NCBI RefSeq assembly: GCF_900215145.1
Contig: NZ_OBDO01000013.1
Location: 62,001 to 126,000 of the forward strand
DNA length: 64,000 bases
Reading direction: 5' to 3'
Source: Geodermatophilus sabuli
GTDB lineage: Bacteria; Actinomycetota; Actinomycetes; Mycobacteriales; Geodermatophilaceae
The notes under the pieces are model-generated. The model ran no database searches. It was given only the letters and a program-made list of their open reading frames with translations, and was not told the DNA's origin. The first letter of the stretch is position 1. Every line of letters starts with the position of its first letter. A program made the position numbers and the translations under genes. Of this stretch, positions 25,649-34,875 are shown piece after piece.

Positions 25649-26008
25649 GTGCGAACGACATCGGACCTCGGCGCCCACGGCGAGCGCATCGCCGCCGCCT
25701 TCCTGACCGACAAGGGCCTGCGGGTCCTCGACCGGAACTGGCGTTGCCGGGACGGCGAGCTCGACATCGTCGCCCGCGAGGGGGACGCGCTCGTCTTCTG
25801 CGAGGTGAAGACCCGCCGGGAGGTCGGGTTCGGTCACCCCGTGGAGGCGGTGGGGCCGGTCAAGCAGCGCCGGCTCCGGACCCTCGCCCAGCGCTGGCTG
25901 GCCGCGCACGACGAGCACGCGCGCGACCTGCGCTTCGACGTGGTCGGGGTGCTGGTCCGGCCCGAGGGCCCGGCGCTGGTCACGCACCTGCGGGCGGCCT
26001 TCTCATGA
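25649..26008 (+). CDS. yraN: YraN / UPF0102 endonuclease-like protein
   Basis: This protein of about 119 residues belongs to the UPF0102 family, a predicted restriction-endonuclease-like fold often near comM and dprA. The core shows GAHGERIAAAFLTDKGLRVL, the acidic strand DGELDIVAREGDALVFCEVKTR (E/D-x-E-x-K-like site) and RFDVVGVLV. GTG 25649 is preferred over upstream starts, which would overlap the DUF2469 gene and add arginine/proline-rich residues. The 121-base gap before it holds no recognised feature. It overlaps comM by ATGA. Confidence 0.88.
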   Translation: MRTTSDLGAHGERIAAAFLTDKGLRVLDRNWRCRDGELDIVAREGDALVFCEVKTRREVGFGHPVEAVGPVKQRRLRTLAQRWLAAHDEHARDLRFDVVGVLVRPEGPALVTHLRAAFS

Positions 26009-27525
26009 CGCTGGCGCGCACGTGGTCGGTCGGCCTGGCCGGCGTGCACGGGGCCGTGGTCGAGGTGGAGGTCGACATGTCGGCCGGTGTCCCCGGGGTG
26101 GTCCTCGTCGGCCTGCCCGACGCCGTGGTGCGCCAGTCGGTCGACCGCGTGCGGGCGGCGGTGGTGAACACCGGCGGGCGGTGGCCGCTGCGCCGGATCA
26201 CCATCGGCCTGTCCCCGGCGTCGATGCCCAAGCAGGGCAGCGGCTTCGACCTCGCCCTCGCCATGGCGGTGCTCGCCGCCGACGGCGCGGTGCCGGCGGA
26301 GGCGGTCGGCCGGCTGGTGCTGCTCGGCGAGCTCGGCCTGGACGGCTCGGTCCGCGCCGTCCGGGGCGTGCTGCCGGCCGTCCTCGCCGCAGCGAGGGCC
26401 GGGCACCGGACGGTCGTGGTGCCCACGGGCAACGCCGAGGAGGCCGCCCTGGTCGACGGCGTGGAGGTGCTCGCGGCCGGCACCCTCGCCGAGCTCGTCG
26501 CCCACGTGGGAGGCGTCGCCGCGCTGCCCCGCCACACCCGCCGTCCGCTCCCTCCGGCCGCGCCGGGGCCCGACCTCGGGGACGTCGTCGGCCAGACCGT
26601 CGGCCGCCGCGCGGTGGAGGTGGCGGCCGCCGGCGGGCACCACCTGTTCCTGACCGGACCGCCGGGCGCGGGGAAGACGATGCTCGCCGAGCGGCTCCCC
26701 GGACTGCTGCCGGAGCTGGACGAGCAGGCAGCCCTGGAGGTCACCGCCATCCACTCGGTGGCGGGCACACTGCCACCGGACGCGCCGCTGGTCACCCGGC
26801 CGACGTTCGAGGCGCCGCACCACTCGGCGACGATGGCGTCGCTGGTCGGGGGCGGTTCCGGGGTCATCCGGCCGGGAGCGCTGTGCCGGGCCCATCGCGG
26901 TGTCCTCTTCCTGGACGAGGCACCGGAGTTCCCGCGGGCCGTGCTGGACACGCTGCGCCAGCCGCTCGAGCGGGGCCAGGTCACCATCTCCCGGGCCAGC
27001 GGCGCGGCGACCTTCCCGTGCCGCACGCAGCTGGTGCTCGCCGCCAATCCCTGTCCCTGCGCGAGCGCCGCCGGTGACGCCGCCTGCACGTGCAGCGCCC
27101 TGGAGCGCCGGAGGTACCGGTCCCGTCTGTCGGGCCCGCTGCTGGACCGCATCGACCTGCGGGTCGACCTGCCGGCGGTCACCCGCGCGGCGTGGTTGGA
27201 GGCCGGTTCGGTGCCGGAGCCGACCGCCGTCGTGGCCGGGCGGGTGCACCAGGCGCGGGCGGCGGCCGCCGCCCGGCTGCACGGCACGGGCCTGACCCTG
27301 AACAGCCACGTGCCGGGCCGGCTGCTGCGCGACCGCTGGTCCCCACCGCGCCCGGCGCTGGCCCTGGTCGAGCGGGCGCTGGAACGCGGGGCGCTCTCGG
27401 TGCGCGGGTACGACCGGGTGCTGCGGGTGGCCTGGACCCTCGCCGACCTCGCCGGCCGGACGGTGCCCGGCGCGGACGACGTCGCCGAGGCCCTGGGCAT
27501 GCGGCTGCAGCGGGTGGCGGCATGA
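26005..27525 (+). CDS. comM: YifB/ComM family Mg-chelatase-like AAA+ ATPase
   Basis: This 506-residue protein belongs to the ComM family, hexameric helicases that promote branch migration during natural transformation. The N-terminal ChlI-like domain starts ARTWSVGLAGVHGAVVEVEV. The AAA core has Walker A GPPGAGKTMLAERL, Walker B VLFLDEAPEF and a zinc-binding cluster near NPCPCASAAGDAACTCS. The Mg_chelatase_C region ends the protein. It is coupled to yraN upstream and dprA downstream by four-base overlaps. Confidence 0.94.
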   Translation: MTLARTWSVGLAGVHGAVVEVEVDMSAGVPGVVLVGLPDAVVRQSVDRVRAAVVNTGGRWPLRRITIGLSPASMPKQGSGFDLALAMAVLAADGAVPAEAVGRLVLLGELGLDGSVRAVRGVLPAVLAAARAGHRTVVVPTGNAEEAALVDGVEVLAAGTLAELVAHVGGVAALPRHTRRPLPPAAPGPDLGDVVGQTVGRRAVEVAAAGGHHLFLTGPPGAGKTMLAERLPGLLPELDEQAALEVTAIHSVAGTLPPDAPLVTRPTFEAPHHSATMASLVGGGSGVIRPGALCRAHRGVLFLDEAPEFPRAVLDTLRQPLERGQVTISRASGAATFPCRTQLVLAANPCPCASAAGDAACTCSALERRRYRSRLSGPLLDRIDLRVDLPAVTRAAWLEAGSVPEPTAVVAGRVHQARAAAAARLHGTGLTLNSHVPGRLLRDRWSPPRPALALVERALERGALSVRGYDRVLRVAWTLADLAGRTVPGADDVAEALGMRLQRVAA

Positions 27526-28778
27526 GCGCCCTGCCCGAGCTGGACGAGGAGATGGAGCAGGGGCTCCTGGAGTCAGGCGGGACAGGCGGGGGCCCGACCC
27601 CGGCCGTGCGGCGGGCCCGGGCCTGGCTCAGCCGCGTGGCGGAGCCGGGGAGCATCCCCTTCTGGCGGTTCGTCGAGGACACCGGGCCGGTGGAGGCGGT
27701 GCGCCGGCTGCGCTCCGGGCGCGCGCCCGACGCCGTCCGGTCCCTCGGGGGTGCGCGGGTGGACCAGGACGCGACCGCGGCGGACCTGCTGCGGGCGCAG
27801 CGCTGCGGAGCCCGCCTCGTCGTCCCGGAGGACGACGAGTGGCCCGGCCTCCTGCTTCACGCGCTGACCGTGGCCACCAGCGAGGAGCCCGACGACGCTC
27901 GCCACCAGTCGCCGCGCACCACCGCCCCGGTCCCGCCGATGGCCCTGTGGGTCCGCGGGCAGGCCCGGCTCGACGAGCTGGTCGACCGGTCGGTGGCGAT
28001 CGTCGGGTCGCGGGCCTCGACCGCCTACGGCGAGCACGTGGCTGGGGAGCTCGGGCACCAGCTGGGGGAGCGCGGGTGGACGGTCGTCTCCGGCGGCGCC
28101 TTCGGGGTCGACGCCGCGGCCCACCGGGGAGCCATGGCCGCCGGAGCGCCGACGATCGCGGTCCTCGCCTGCGGGATCGACCGGGTCTACCCGGCTGCGC
28201 ACGGTGCCCTGTTCCACCGCATCACGGAGGACGGCCTGCTGGTCAGCGAGTGGCCGCCGGGCGCGGCTCCGCACAGACACCGCTTCCTGGTGCGCAACCG
28301 GCTCATCGCCGGGCTCACCCGAGGCACCGTCGTCGTCGAGGCGGCGGCCCGGTCCGGCGCCCAGGCGACCGCGCGGCGGGCCGACCGGCTCGGTCGGCCG
28401 GTGATGGTGGTGCCCGGGCCGGTCACCTCGGCGACGTCGGTGGGGTGCCACGAGCTGCTGCGGGACATCGAGCTGGGGGCGGTGCTGGTGGCCGATGCCG
28501 GCCACGTGATCGAGGCGGTGGGCCGGTTGGGGGAGGACCTCGCCGACCGGCCCCCGCGGCCGACCGACGCGCGCGACGGGCTGTCGGACGTGGCGGTCCG
28601 GGTGCTGGACGCCTGTCCGGTCCGCGCGGGCGTCAGCCCGGAACGGCTGGCCGCGGTCGCCGGCTGCGACGTCCTCGACGTCCTGAGGGTGCTGCCCGCA
28701 CTGGAACTGGCCGACCTGGTGGAGTGGACCGGCACGGGCTGGCGGCTGGCCCGGCCGGAGCAGCGGGGCGCCCGGTGA
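27522..28778 (+). CDS. dprA: DNA-processing protein DprA
   Basis: DprA loads RecA on incoming single-stranded DNA. The 418-residue protein has the Rossmann-like DprA core: VAIVGSRASTAYGEHVAGEL, VVSGGAFGVDAAAHRGA, LACGIDRVYPAAH, GLLVSEWPPG and FLVRNRLIAGLTRGTVVVEAA. A C-terminal winged-helix (about 360-410) is present. The ATG lies in the comM stop. An N-terminal acidic extension of about 25 residues is unusual and of no known meaning. No comEC or com pseudopilus genes are in the window, so competence cannot be claimed. Confidence 0.94.
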   Translation: MSALPELDEEMEQGLLESGGTGGGPTPAVRRARAWLSRVAEPGSIPFWRFVEDTGPVEAVRRLRSGRAPDAVRSLGGARVDQDATAADLLRAQRCGARLVVPEDDEWPGLLLHALTVATSEEPDDARHQSPRTTAPVPPMALWVRGQARLDELVDRSVAIVGSRASTAYGEHVAGELGHQLGERGWTVVSGGAFGVDAAAHRGAMAAGAPTIAVLACGIDRVYPAAHGALFHRITEDGLLVSEWPPGAAPHRHRFLVRNRLIAGLTRGTVVVEAAARSGAQATARRADRLGRPVMVVPGPVTSATSVGCHELLRDIELGAVLVADAGHVIEAVGRLGEDLADRPPRPTDARDGLSDVAVRVLDACPVRAGVSPERLAAVAGCDVLDVLRVLPALELADLVEWTGTGWRLARPEQRGAR

Positions 28779-28868
28779 CGGACCGGGGGAGGAGGCGGAG
28801 CGGGGTGCCCGGACCGCGAGGCGGCGCGGCGGCTTGACCCCCGGCGGGCGGCGACGGACGGTTCCGGG

Positions 28869-29804
28869 GTGACCGCCCGGACCATCGACGCGCGTGCCGC
28901 CCTGCCGCCCGCGCTCGCCGAGGCCCTGGCCGGGTACGAGGACCACCTGTGCACGCAGCGGGACCTCTCCGAGCACACCATCCGCGGCTACGTCGGTGAC
29001 GCTGTCTGGCTGCTGGACCACCTCGCCCGTCGCGGTGGCACCCGCGTCGACGACCTCGACCTCGCCACGCTGCGCAGCTGGCTGGCCCAGGGCCGCACCC
29101 GGGGGGCCGGCCGCGCCACGACCGCCCGGCGGGCGGCGGCCGCCCGGTCCTTCACCGGCTGGCTGCGCCGCGCCGGCCTGACCCCGGAGGACGTCGGCCT
29201 GCGGCTGGTCAGCCCCAAGGCCCGCCGGACGCTCCCCGACGTGCTGGCGCCCGACCAGGCGCGGACCGTCCTGGAGTCCGCCGAGGGCGCCGAGGAACCG
29301 GTCGGGTTGCGGGACGCCCTGGTGGTCGAGCTGCTCTACGCCAGCGGGATCCGGGTCAGCGAGCTGGTCGGGCTGGACGTCGACGACGTCGACCGCGGGC
29401 GCCGCCTGCTGCGGGTGCTGGGCAAGGGGCGCAAGGAGCGCAGCGTCCCCTACGGCGTCCCCGCCGAGCGTGCTCTCGACGCCTGGCTCACCCGCGGGCG
29501 CCCCGCCCTCGCCACCGCCGAGTCCGGCCCCGCCCTGCTCCTCGGCCGGCGCGGACGGCGGCTGGACCCCCGGGAGGCACGCCGCGTCGTGCACGCCGCC
29601 GTGGCCGCGTCCCCGGGCGCGCCCGACATCGGGCCGCACGGCCTGCGGCACTCCGCGGCCACCCACGTGCTCGAGGGCGGTGCGGACCTGCGCTCGGTGC
29701 AGGAGCTGCTGGGTCATGCCAGCCTCGCGACCACGCAGATCTACACGCACGTGACGGTCGAGCGCCTGCGTGCCGTCCACGCTCAGGCGCACCCGCGCGC
29801 CTGA
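28869..29804 (+). CDS. xerC: Tyrosine recombinase XerC
   Basis: XerC resolves chromosome dimers at dif with XerD. The 311-residue protein has an N-terminal SAM-like DNA-binding domain ([20 protein letters not shown]). Its catalytic domain carries Arg162 (ASGIRVSEL), Lys ([12 protein letters not shown]), H-x-x-R ([11 protein letters not shown]), a second His ([12 protein letters not shown]) and the nucleophilic Tyr in that last motif. GTG 28869 starts the frame. Its chromosomal position before whiG is typical of actinobacteria, so it is a housekeeping recombinase rather than part of a mobile element. Confidence 0.93.
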   Translation: MTARTIDARAALPPALAEALAGYEDHLCTQRDLSEHTIRGYVGDAVWLLDHLARRGGTRVDDLDLATLRSWLAQGRTRGAGRATTARRAAAARSFTGWLRRAGLTPEDVGLRLVSPKARRTLPDVLAPDQARTVLESAEGAEEPVGLRDALVVELLYASGIRVSELVGLDVDDVDRGRRLLRVLGKGRKERSVPYGVPAERALDAWLTRGRPALATAESGPALLLGRRGRRLDPREARRVVHAAVAASPGAPDIGPHGLRHSAATHVLEGGADLRSVQELLGHASLATTQIYTHVTVERLRAVHAQAHPRA

Positions 29805-29920
29805 GCGGAGTGCTCCCCGTGTCTGACACAGTTGTGGTGCGCTCGACCGAGTCGCCCCACACCGCAGTGCCCACCCCGAGGCCGCCGACGGCAGGCCTCC
29901 GACCAGTCGGGAGAGCGACC

Positions 29921-30721
29921 GTGCCCGAGGCCACCGTCCACCGGCGTGACGAGACCCACGGCGACGCCGCCGCAGCGCTGGCCGAGCTGTGGGCGGACTA
30001 CGTCGCCGACCGCGACCCCGGGCTCCGGGACCGGCTGATCCTGCACTACGCGCCGCTGGTGAAGTACGTCGCCGGCCGCGTGGGCAGCGGCCTGCCCGCG
30101 CACGTCGAGCAGGCCGACCTCGTCTCCTACGGGACGTTCGGGCTCATCGACGCGATCACCCGGTACCAGCCGTCCCGCGAGGTGAAGTTCGAGAGCTACG
30201 CGATGTCGCGGATCCGTGGCGCGATCATCGACGAGCTGCGCAGCACCGACTGGATCCCGCGCTCGGTGCGGATGAAGGCCCGCCAGTTCGAGCGGACCGT
30301 CGCCACCCTCGAGAGCCGGCTGCGGCGCAGCCCGACCGACGAGGAGGTGGCCGCGGAGATGGACATGGACGTCGAGGACGTCCGCAAGTTCCTCGGCCAG
30401 CTCTCCCTGGTCAACGTCGTCGCCCTCGACGAGCTGCTCTCCGACGACGAGGGCGGCGCGCCCCGGCTGGTGGACACCCTGCAGGACACCAGCGCCCTGG
30501 ACCCGCAGGCGATGGCCGAGCACGGGGAGGCCCGCCAGCTGCTGGCCCGCGCGGTCGAGCAGCTGCCCGAGCGCGAGAAGGTCGTCGTCAGCCTCTACTA
30601 CTTCGAGGGCCTCACCCTCGCCGACATCGGCCGCGTGCTCGGCGTGACCGAGAGCCGGATCTGCCAGCTGCACACCAAGGCCGTCCTGCACCTGCGGACC
30701 AAGCTCGCCGACATCGCCTGA
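29921..30721 (+). CDS. RNA polymerase sigma factor of the WhiG/FliA family
   Basis: This 266-residue group 3 sigma factor has region 2 ([61 protein letters not shown]), region 3 and region 4 ([40 protein letters not shown]). The similarity to Streptomyces WhiG and motility sigma-28 is strong, and the position between xerC and rpsB is the whiG position. In a motile actinobacterium it may control flagellar genes (FliA role); otherwise sporulation-like differentiation. GTG 29921 has GGGAGAG five bases upstream. GTG 29819 would add 34 poorly conserved residues. Confidence 0.92.
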   Translation: MPEATVHRRDETHGDAAAALAELWADYVADRDPGLRDRLILHYAPLVKYVAGRVGSGLPAHVEQADLVSYGTFGLIDAITRYQPSREVKFESYAMSRIRGAIIDELRSTDWIPRSVRMKARQFERTVATLESRLRRSPTDEEVAAEMDMDVEDVRKFLGQLSLVNVVALDELLSDDEGGAPRLVDTLQDTSALDPQAMAEHGEARQLLARAVEQLPEREKVVVSLYYFEGLTLADIGRVLGVTESRICQLHTKAVLHLRTKLADIA

Positions 30722-30730
30722 CGGCACCGC

Positions 30731-31138
30731 TCAGGCCGTCAGGGGGGCGGCCTCCGGCCGGCGAGCCGCCTGGAACAGCTCGATCAGGTTCCCGTCGGGG
30801 TCGGCGAGCAGGACCTGGCGTCCGCCGGGTCCTGCGACCACGTCGCTGCGGAAGGTCAGGCTCTGGTCACGGAGCCGGGCCATCTCGGCGTCGAGGTCCC
30901 CGACGACGAGGTGGATGCGGTTGCGGCCCGCGGTCCCTGCATCGGCCGGGGTGGCGCGGGCGCCGGAGCTGGCCGGCCCGGAGAGCAGCAGCCGCAGCGG
31001 ACCCCGGACCACGTCGGCGAAGGCCGGAGCCGCGCTCGTGTTCAGCCGGAAGCCCAGGTGGCTCGTGTAGAAGTCGATCGCTGCCTGCACGTCGGTGACG
31101 AGGTACCGGACGCTCGCGTACTCGTCGGATGCGGTCAC
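30731..31138 (-). CDS. VOC-family (glyoxalase/dioxygenase-like) protein
   Basis: This protein of about 135 residues has the paired beta-alpha-beta-beta-beta modules of the VOC fold: VRYLVTDVQAAIDFYTSHLGF at the start and VLLADPDGNLIELFQ at the end. In many members a His, Glu or Gln at such positions binds a divalent metal; here the terminal Glu (NLIELF) is kept. The substrate is unknown. GTG 31138 has GGAGG about eight bases upstream. It is divergent from an APC permease gene. Confidence 0.82.
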   Translation of the reverse strand: MTASDEYASVRYLVTDVQAAIDFYTSHLGFRLNTSAAPAFADVVRGPLRLLLSGPASSGARATPADAGTAGRNRIHLVVGDLDAEMARLRDQSLTFRSDVVAGPGGRQVLLADPDGNLIELFQAARRPEAAPLTA

Positions 31139-31221
31139 GGCTCGTCCTCCTGTCGGTGAGTGGTGGTGTCGATGGCAGCAGTGTGGAGCGCCTCCTCGCG
31201 CCGCGACCCCGGTATCGTTGT

Positions 31222-31243
31222 CCGACATCGGGAACCGACATCG
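31222..31243 (+). promoter_or_regulatory. Repeated CCGACATCG element upstream of the APC permease
   Basis: CCGACATCG occurs at 31222-31230 and again at 31235-31243 as part of GGAACCGACATCG (31231-31243). The same 13-mer sits before padR at 32618-32630. A shared operator for the linked PadR repressor is the simplest reading. Confidence 0.4.
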
Positions 31244-31303
31244 CCGCGCCGACCACCGTGTCGGTGGGGATGGCGGTGACGACCGTCGGTGAGGAGTTCC
31301 GCC

Positions 31304-32560
31304 GTGACCACTCCACCCGGCCTGCCCCGCCGACTGGGCACCGCGGATGCCGTCGTCATCGGTCTGGGGTCGATGCTCGGGGCCGGCGTGTTCACCGCGT
31401 TCGCCCCGGCGGCGGAGGCTGCCGGTGCCGGCCTGCTCATCGGACTGGTGGTCGCAGCGGTGGTGGCCTACTGCAACGCGACGGCGTCTGCGCAGTTGGC
31501 GGCGCAGTACCCCACCTCCGGGGGCACCTACGTCTACGGGCGGGAACGGCTCGGGGACTGGTGGGGCTTCCTCGCCGGCTGGGGGTTCGTGGTCGGCAAG
31601 ACGGCGAGCTGTGCGGCGATGGCGCTCACCTTCGCCGCGTACACCGCCCCGGAGGCCTGGCGGCGGCCGGTGGCGGTGGCCGCGGTGATGGGCCTGACCG
31701 CGGTCGACCACCGGGGGGTGACCCGCACGGCGGGGCTGACCCGCATCGTGCTCACCGTCGTCCTGGCCGCGCTGGCGGTCGCGGTGACGGCGACGCTGCT
31801 CGGTGGTGGGGCCGACATCGACCGGGTGGCGACCTGGACGTCGCCGGACGGCGGTGCCCACGGGGTGCTGCAGTCGGCCGGCCTGCTCTTCTTCGCCTTC
31901 GCCGGCTATGCACGGATCGCCACGATGGGCGAGGAGGTCCGCGATCCCGCGCGGACCATCCCGCGCGCGATCTCGGTGGCTCTGGGCATCGTCGTCGTCG
32001 TCTACGGGATGGTGGCGGTGACGGTCCTGGCGGCGCTGGGCCCGGAGGGGGTCGCCGGCACGTCCCGGCCGCTCGTCGACGCCGTCGACGGGAGCGGTTG
32101 GGGGTGGGCCGCGCCGGTCGTCCGCGTCGGCGCGGCAGCGGCGGCCCTCGGCGCACTGCTCGCGCTCATCGCGGGCGTGGGGCGGACCGCCCTCGCGATG
32201 GGCCGCCAGGGGGACCTGCCGGGCTACCTGGCGGCGGTGCACCCCCGCTTCCACGTGCCGCACCGCGCCGGACTCGTCCTGGCCGCGGTCGTGTGCCTGC
32301 TGGTGCTGACCGTGGACCTGCGCGGCGCGATCGGCTTCTCCTCCTTCGGTGTGCTGCTCTACTACTGCGTCGCCAACGCGGCCGCGTTCACCCAGGACCG
32401 GGAACACCGTCGCTTCCCCCGGGTGCTGCAGGTCATCGGCGGGCTCGGTTGCGTGGTCCTGGTCGCCACCCTGCCGTGGCAGGCCGTGATCGCCGGCGTC
32501 ACCGTCTTCGCCGTGGGCATCGTCCACCGCGCCACGCGGTTGCGCCTCGCCGCCAGGTGA
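31304..32560 (+). CDS. APC-superfamily amino acid permease
   Basis: This 418-residue protein has about 12 hydrophobic segments. It begins with the APC signature helix, ADAVVIGLGSMLGAGVFTAF, where the unwound glycine-rich stretch binds the amino group of the substrate. FAGYARIATMGEEVRDPART is the conserved loop after helix 6. GTG 31304 has GAGGAG seven bases upstream. The carried amino acid or amine cannot be told from sequence. A 13-base element is shared with the promoter of the padR gene downstream, which probably regulates this transporter. Confidence 0.88.
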   Translation: MTTPPGLPRRLGTADAVVIGLGSMLGAGVFTAFAPAAEAAGAGLLIGLVVAAVVAYCNATASAQLAAQYPTSGGTYVYGRERLGDWWGFLAGWGFVVGKTASCAAMALTFAAYTAPEAWRRPVAVAAVMGLTAVDHRGVTRTAGLTRIVLTVVLAALAVAVTATLLGGGADIDRVATWTSPDGGAHGVLQSAGLLFFAFAGYARIATMGEEVRDPARTIPRAISVALGIVVVVYGMVAVTVLAALGPEGVAGTSRPLVDAVDGSGWGWAAPVVRVGAAAAALGALLALIAGVGRTALAMGRQGDLPGYLAAVHPRFHVPHRAGLVLAAVVCLLVLTVDLRGAIGFSSFGVLLYYCVANAAAFTQDREHRRFPRVLQVIGGLGCVVLVATLPWQAVIAGVTVFAVGIVHRATRLRLAAR

Positions 32561-32608
32561 CCTCGCCGGGAGCTCGCGCCGCCCCACCACTGCGTGCCCG
32601 CGCCGTCC

Positions 32609-32630
32609 TAGGCTCGCGGAACCGACATCG
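32609..32630 (+). promoter_or_regulatory. padR promoter: -10 hexamer plus repeated 13-mer
   Basis: TAGGCT (32609-32614) fits a -10 element and is followed at once by GGAACCGACATCG (32618-32630), the 13-mer also found before the APC permease gene. Its place just downstream of the -10 is suited to autorepression. Confidence 0.45.
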
Positions 32631-32665
32631 GCGTCGTCACTCCACGGCGGGGACAGGAGACGGGC

Positions 32666-33070
32666 GTGCGCGAGTTCCAGCGGGGTGTGATCCGGGTGCA
32701 CGTCCTCCACCACGCCGAGGAGGAGGAGATCCACGGCGCCTGGATGACCGAGGAGCTGGCGCGCCACGGCTACCGCATCAGCCCCGGCACGCTCTACCCG
32801 ACCCTGCACCGGCTGGAGGCCGACGGGCTGCTCACCTCTCGGCAGGTGGTCGTCGACGGCCGGACCCGACGGCTGTACCGCGCCACCGACGCCGGCCGCG
32901 CCGCCCTGGCCGAGGACCGGGCCGCCCTGGCCGAGCTGGCCCGCGAGGTGCTCGGGCCGCACCGGTCGCAGTGGCCACGTCACGGGTCGACCCCGGCTGA
33001 CGACGCCGCTGCGCCCATCGGCAACAGCCGCACCTCCGGCGGGCGCAGCAGCGACAGCGGGTCGAGGTAG
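32666..33070 (+). CDS. PadR-family transcriptional regulator
   Basis: This 134-residue protein has the PadR winged helix: IRVHVLHHAEEEEIHGAWMTEELA, SPGTLYPTLHRLEADGLLTSRQ and RRLYRATDAGRAALAE. It is of the short type, with little C-terminal dimerisation domain, and ends in a Ser/Gly-rich tail. The last 91 bases overlap the 3' end of the convergent M23 peptidase gene, so the tail may be an accident of readthrough into that gene. PadR proteins are ligand-responsive repressors that often control a neighbouring transporter. Confidence 0.85.
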   Translation: MREFQRGVIRVHVLHHAEEEEIHGAWMTEELARHGYRISPGTLYPTLHRLEADGLLTSRQVVVDGRTRRLYRATDAGRAALAEDRAALAELAREVLGPHRSQWPRHGSTPADDAAAPIGNSRTSGGRSSDSGSR

Positions 33071-33504
33071 GTCTCGCCGCGCCGCAGCCCCCAGTGCAGA
33101 CACGCGGCGGCCGGGCACCCGGCGTGCCCCTCGGCCAGCGCGCCGATGGGGGAGCCCCGCGGCACGGCCTGACCCGCGCCCACGCCCGGCGTGACCGGCT
33201 CGTAGGTGGTGCGCAGGCCCCCGGCGTGGTCGACGCTGACCACCGGCCGGCCGGCCACCGTGCCCGCGAAGGCGACGACGCCGTCGCCGGCGGCCAGCAC
33301 CGGCACGCCGGGGGAGCCGGCCAGGTCCACGCCGCGGTGGCCGGAGCCGTAGCGGTCCGGCGGCGGGTCGAACGGCCGCGTCACCGCTCCCTCGACCGGC
33401 CGCACCCACAGGTGCGCGGGAGCTCGCGGTACCGGCTCGGCGAGAGCGGCCGCCGGGGCCAGCAGCCAGGCGGTGACCAGGAGGACGACGGTCAGGACGC
33501 GCAC
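32980..33504 (-). CDS. Secreted M23 (LytM-like) peptidase domain protein
   Basis: This 174-residue protein has a signal peptide ([20 protein letters not shown], cleavage near residue 22) and a single M23 domain. The zinc motifs are HRGVDLAG (H-x3-D) and, downstream, the H-x-G pair LHWGLRRG. It would cleave peptidoglycan cross-bridges or bind peptidoglycan at the cell surface. A secreted M23 gene between whiG and rpsB is a conserved actinobacterial arrangement. The first histidine of the strict motif is present as GHRGVD, so activity is plausible. Confidence 0.88.
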   Translation of the reverse strand: MRVLTVVLLVTAWLLAPAAALAEPVPRAPAHLWVRPVEGAVTRPFDPPPDRYGSGHRGVDLAGSPGVPVLAAGDGVVAFAGTVAGRPVVSVDHAGGLRTTYEPVTPGVGAGQAVPRGSPIGALAEGHAGCPAAACLHWGLRRGETYLDPLSLLRPPEVRLLPMGAAASSAGVDP

Positions 33505-33600
33505 GGGGGCGACCCTGCCGCGGACCGGGGCGGCAACGGGCCGGGATCGCCGGGCTGTGGACAGGCCCGGCGGCTGGGGAGGGCCACCGCGGACGGGGCG

Positions 33601-33812
33601 TATGCTGCTCGGTGCGACCCGTCTCGTGCGGGTCGACTTCGCGCGTCCTCATCCCCGTCGCCCGACGACGGGGCGGTCGCCACCTCGGTCCCCACGGTCC
33701 TCCCGCGGGGTGGTGTGGCGCCCGGACGCCAGGGCGGTGCACCACCCGGTGCCCGCGACAACCGAGGAGCGTGGCCGCCCGGCGGCCGCGCGCACACAGG
33801 AAGGCTGCGACC
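33601..33812 (+). promoter_or_regulatory. rpsB promoter and long leader
   Basis: TATGCT at 33601-33606 is a good -10 hexamer, leaving a leader of about 200 bases before rpsB. The leader contains an 8-bp hairpin (33653-33660 with 33666-33673) and other GC-rich stems but no supported ORF. Autoregulation by S2 is common for rpsB leaders in other bacteria; here it is only a possibility. Confidence 0.45.
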
Positions 33813-34796
33813 ATGGCAGTCGTCAGCATGAAGCAGCTGCTCGACAGCGGCGTGCACTTCGGGCACCAGACCCGTCGCTGGAACCCGAAGATGAAGCGCT
33901 TCATCTTCACCGAGCGCAACGGCATCTACATCATCGACCTGCAGCAGACGCTCGGGTACATCGACAACGCCTACGAGTTCGTCAAGCAGACCGTCGCCCA
34001 CGGCGGCTCGATCCTGTTCATCGGGACCAAGCGCCAGGCGCAGGAGGTCATCGCCGAGCAGGCACAGCGCGTCGGCATGCCCTACGTCAACCAGCGGTGG
34101 CTGGGCGGCATGCTCACCAACTTCCAGACCGTGCACAAGCGCCTCCAGCGGCTCAAGGAGCTCGAGGACATGGAGCAGACCGGCGTGCTGGTCAGCCTGT
34201 CCAAGAAGGAGCAGCTGGTCCTCAGCCGCGAGAAGGCCAAGCTCGAGCGCAGCCTGGGCGGTATCCGCGACATGCAGAAGGTGCCCAGCGCCGTCTGGAT
34301 CGTGGACACCAAGAAGGAGCACATCGCCGTCGGTGAGGCCCGCAAGCTGGGCATCCCGGTCGTCGCGATCCTCGACACCAACTGCGACCCCGACGAGGTC
34401 GACTACAAGATCCCGGGCAACGACGACGCCATCCGCAGCGCCGCCCTGCTGACCCGTGTGATCGCCGACGCCGTCGCCGAGGGCCTCATGGCCCGCTCGG
34501 CCGCGCAGGCCAACGCCGGTCGTGAGGCCGGCGAGCAGCCGGCCATCGGCGGCGACGAGCCGCTGGCCGACTGGGAGCGCGAGCTGCTCACCGGTGGCGA
34601 CGCCGCCGCGGCTCCGGCCACCGAGGCGCCGGCCACCGAGGCGCCGGCCACCGAGGCGCCGGCCGCCGAGGCCACCCCGCTCCCGGAGACCCCGGCCGAG
34701 CGGCCGCAGGTCGCCGCGACCGAGGTCGCCCCCGTCGAGGGCGTCCCCGCCACGGGCGACACCACCACCGGCACCCAGGGCGCCCAGAACGGCTGA
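33813..34796 (+). CDS. rpsB: 30S ribosomal protein S2
   Basis: S2 binds late to the 30S subunit and contacts S1-type functions. Residues 1-250 are canonical: [54 protein letters not shown] and the coiled region. From about 265 the protein has an Ala/Pro/Glu/Thr-rich tail, including four PATEA-type repeats, taking it to 327 residues. ATG 33813 has AGGAAGG eleven bases upstream. It is followed by a strong hairpin and then tsf. Confidence 0.96.
   Translation: MAVVSMKQLLDSGVHFGHQTRRWNPKMKRFIFTERNGIYIIDLQQTLGYIDNAYEFVKQTVAHGGSILFIGTKRQAQEVIAEQAQRVGMPYVNQRWLGGMLTNFQTVHKRLQRLKELEDMEQTGVLVSLSKKEQLVLSREKAKLERSLGGIRDMQKVPSAVWIVDTKKEHIAVGEARKLGIPVVAILDTNCDPDEVDYKIPGNDDAIRSAALLTRVIADAVAEGLMARSAAQANAGREAGEQPAIGGDEPLADWERELLTGGDAAAAPATEAPATEAPATEAPAAEATPLPETPAERPQVAATEVAPVEGVPATGDTTTGTQGAQNG
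34614..34673 (+). repeat. Four 15-bp tandem repeats in the rpsB tail
   Basis: CCGGCCACCGAGGCG is repeated exactly three times (34614-34658), followed by a fourth diverged copy (34659-34673). The repeats encode (P-A-T-E-A)n in the disordered C-terminus of S2. Confidence 0.85.
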
Positions 34797-34802
34797 TCGC
34801 GC

Positions 34803-34837
34803 GGCGCCGTCCCCCGCGAGCAGCGGGGGACGGCGCC
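34803..34837 (+). terminator. Hairpin between rpsB and tsf
   Basis: A perfect 15-bp stem (34803-34817 with 34823-34837) and a 5-base loop follow the rpsB stop by six bases. No U-tract follows, so it may attenuate rather than end transcription into tsf. Confidence 0.65.
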
Positions 34838-34875
34838 CCGGCACGTCCGGGCCCGGTCGCCCGGGTCCTCACCGA

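Noticed and set aside
30731..33925. A 1064-codon minus-strand open frame covering padR and the APC permease
   Set aside because: Only its last 135 residues, from GTG 31138, form a real protein (VOC family). The rest is antisense to well-supported genes.
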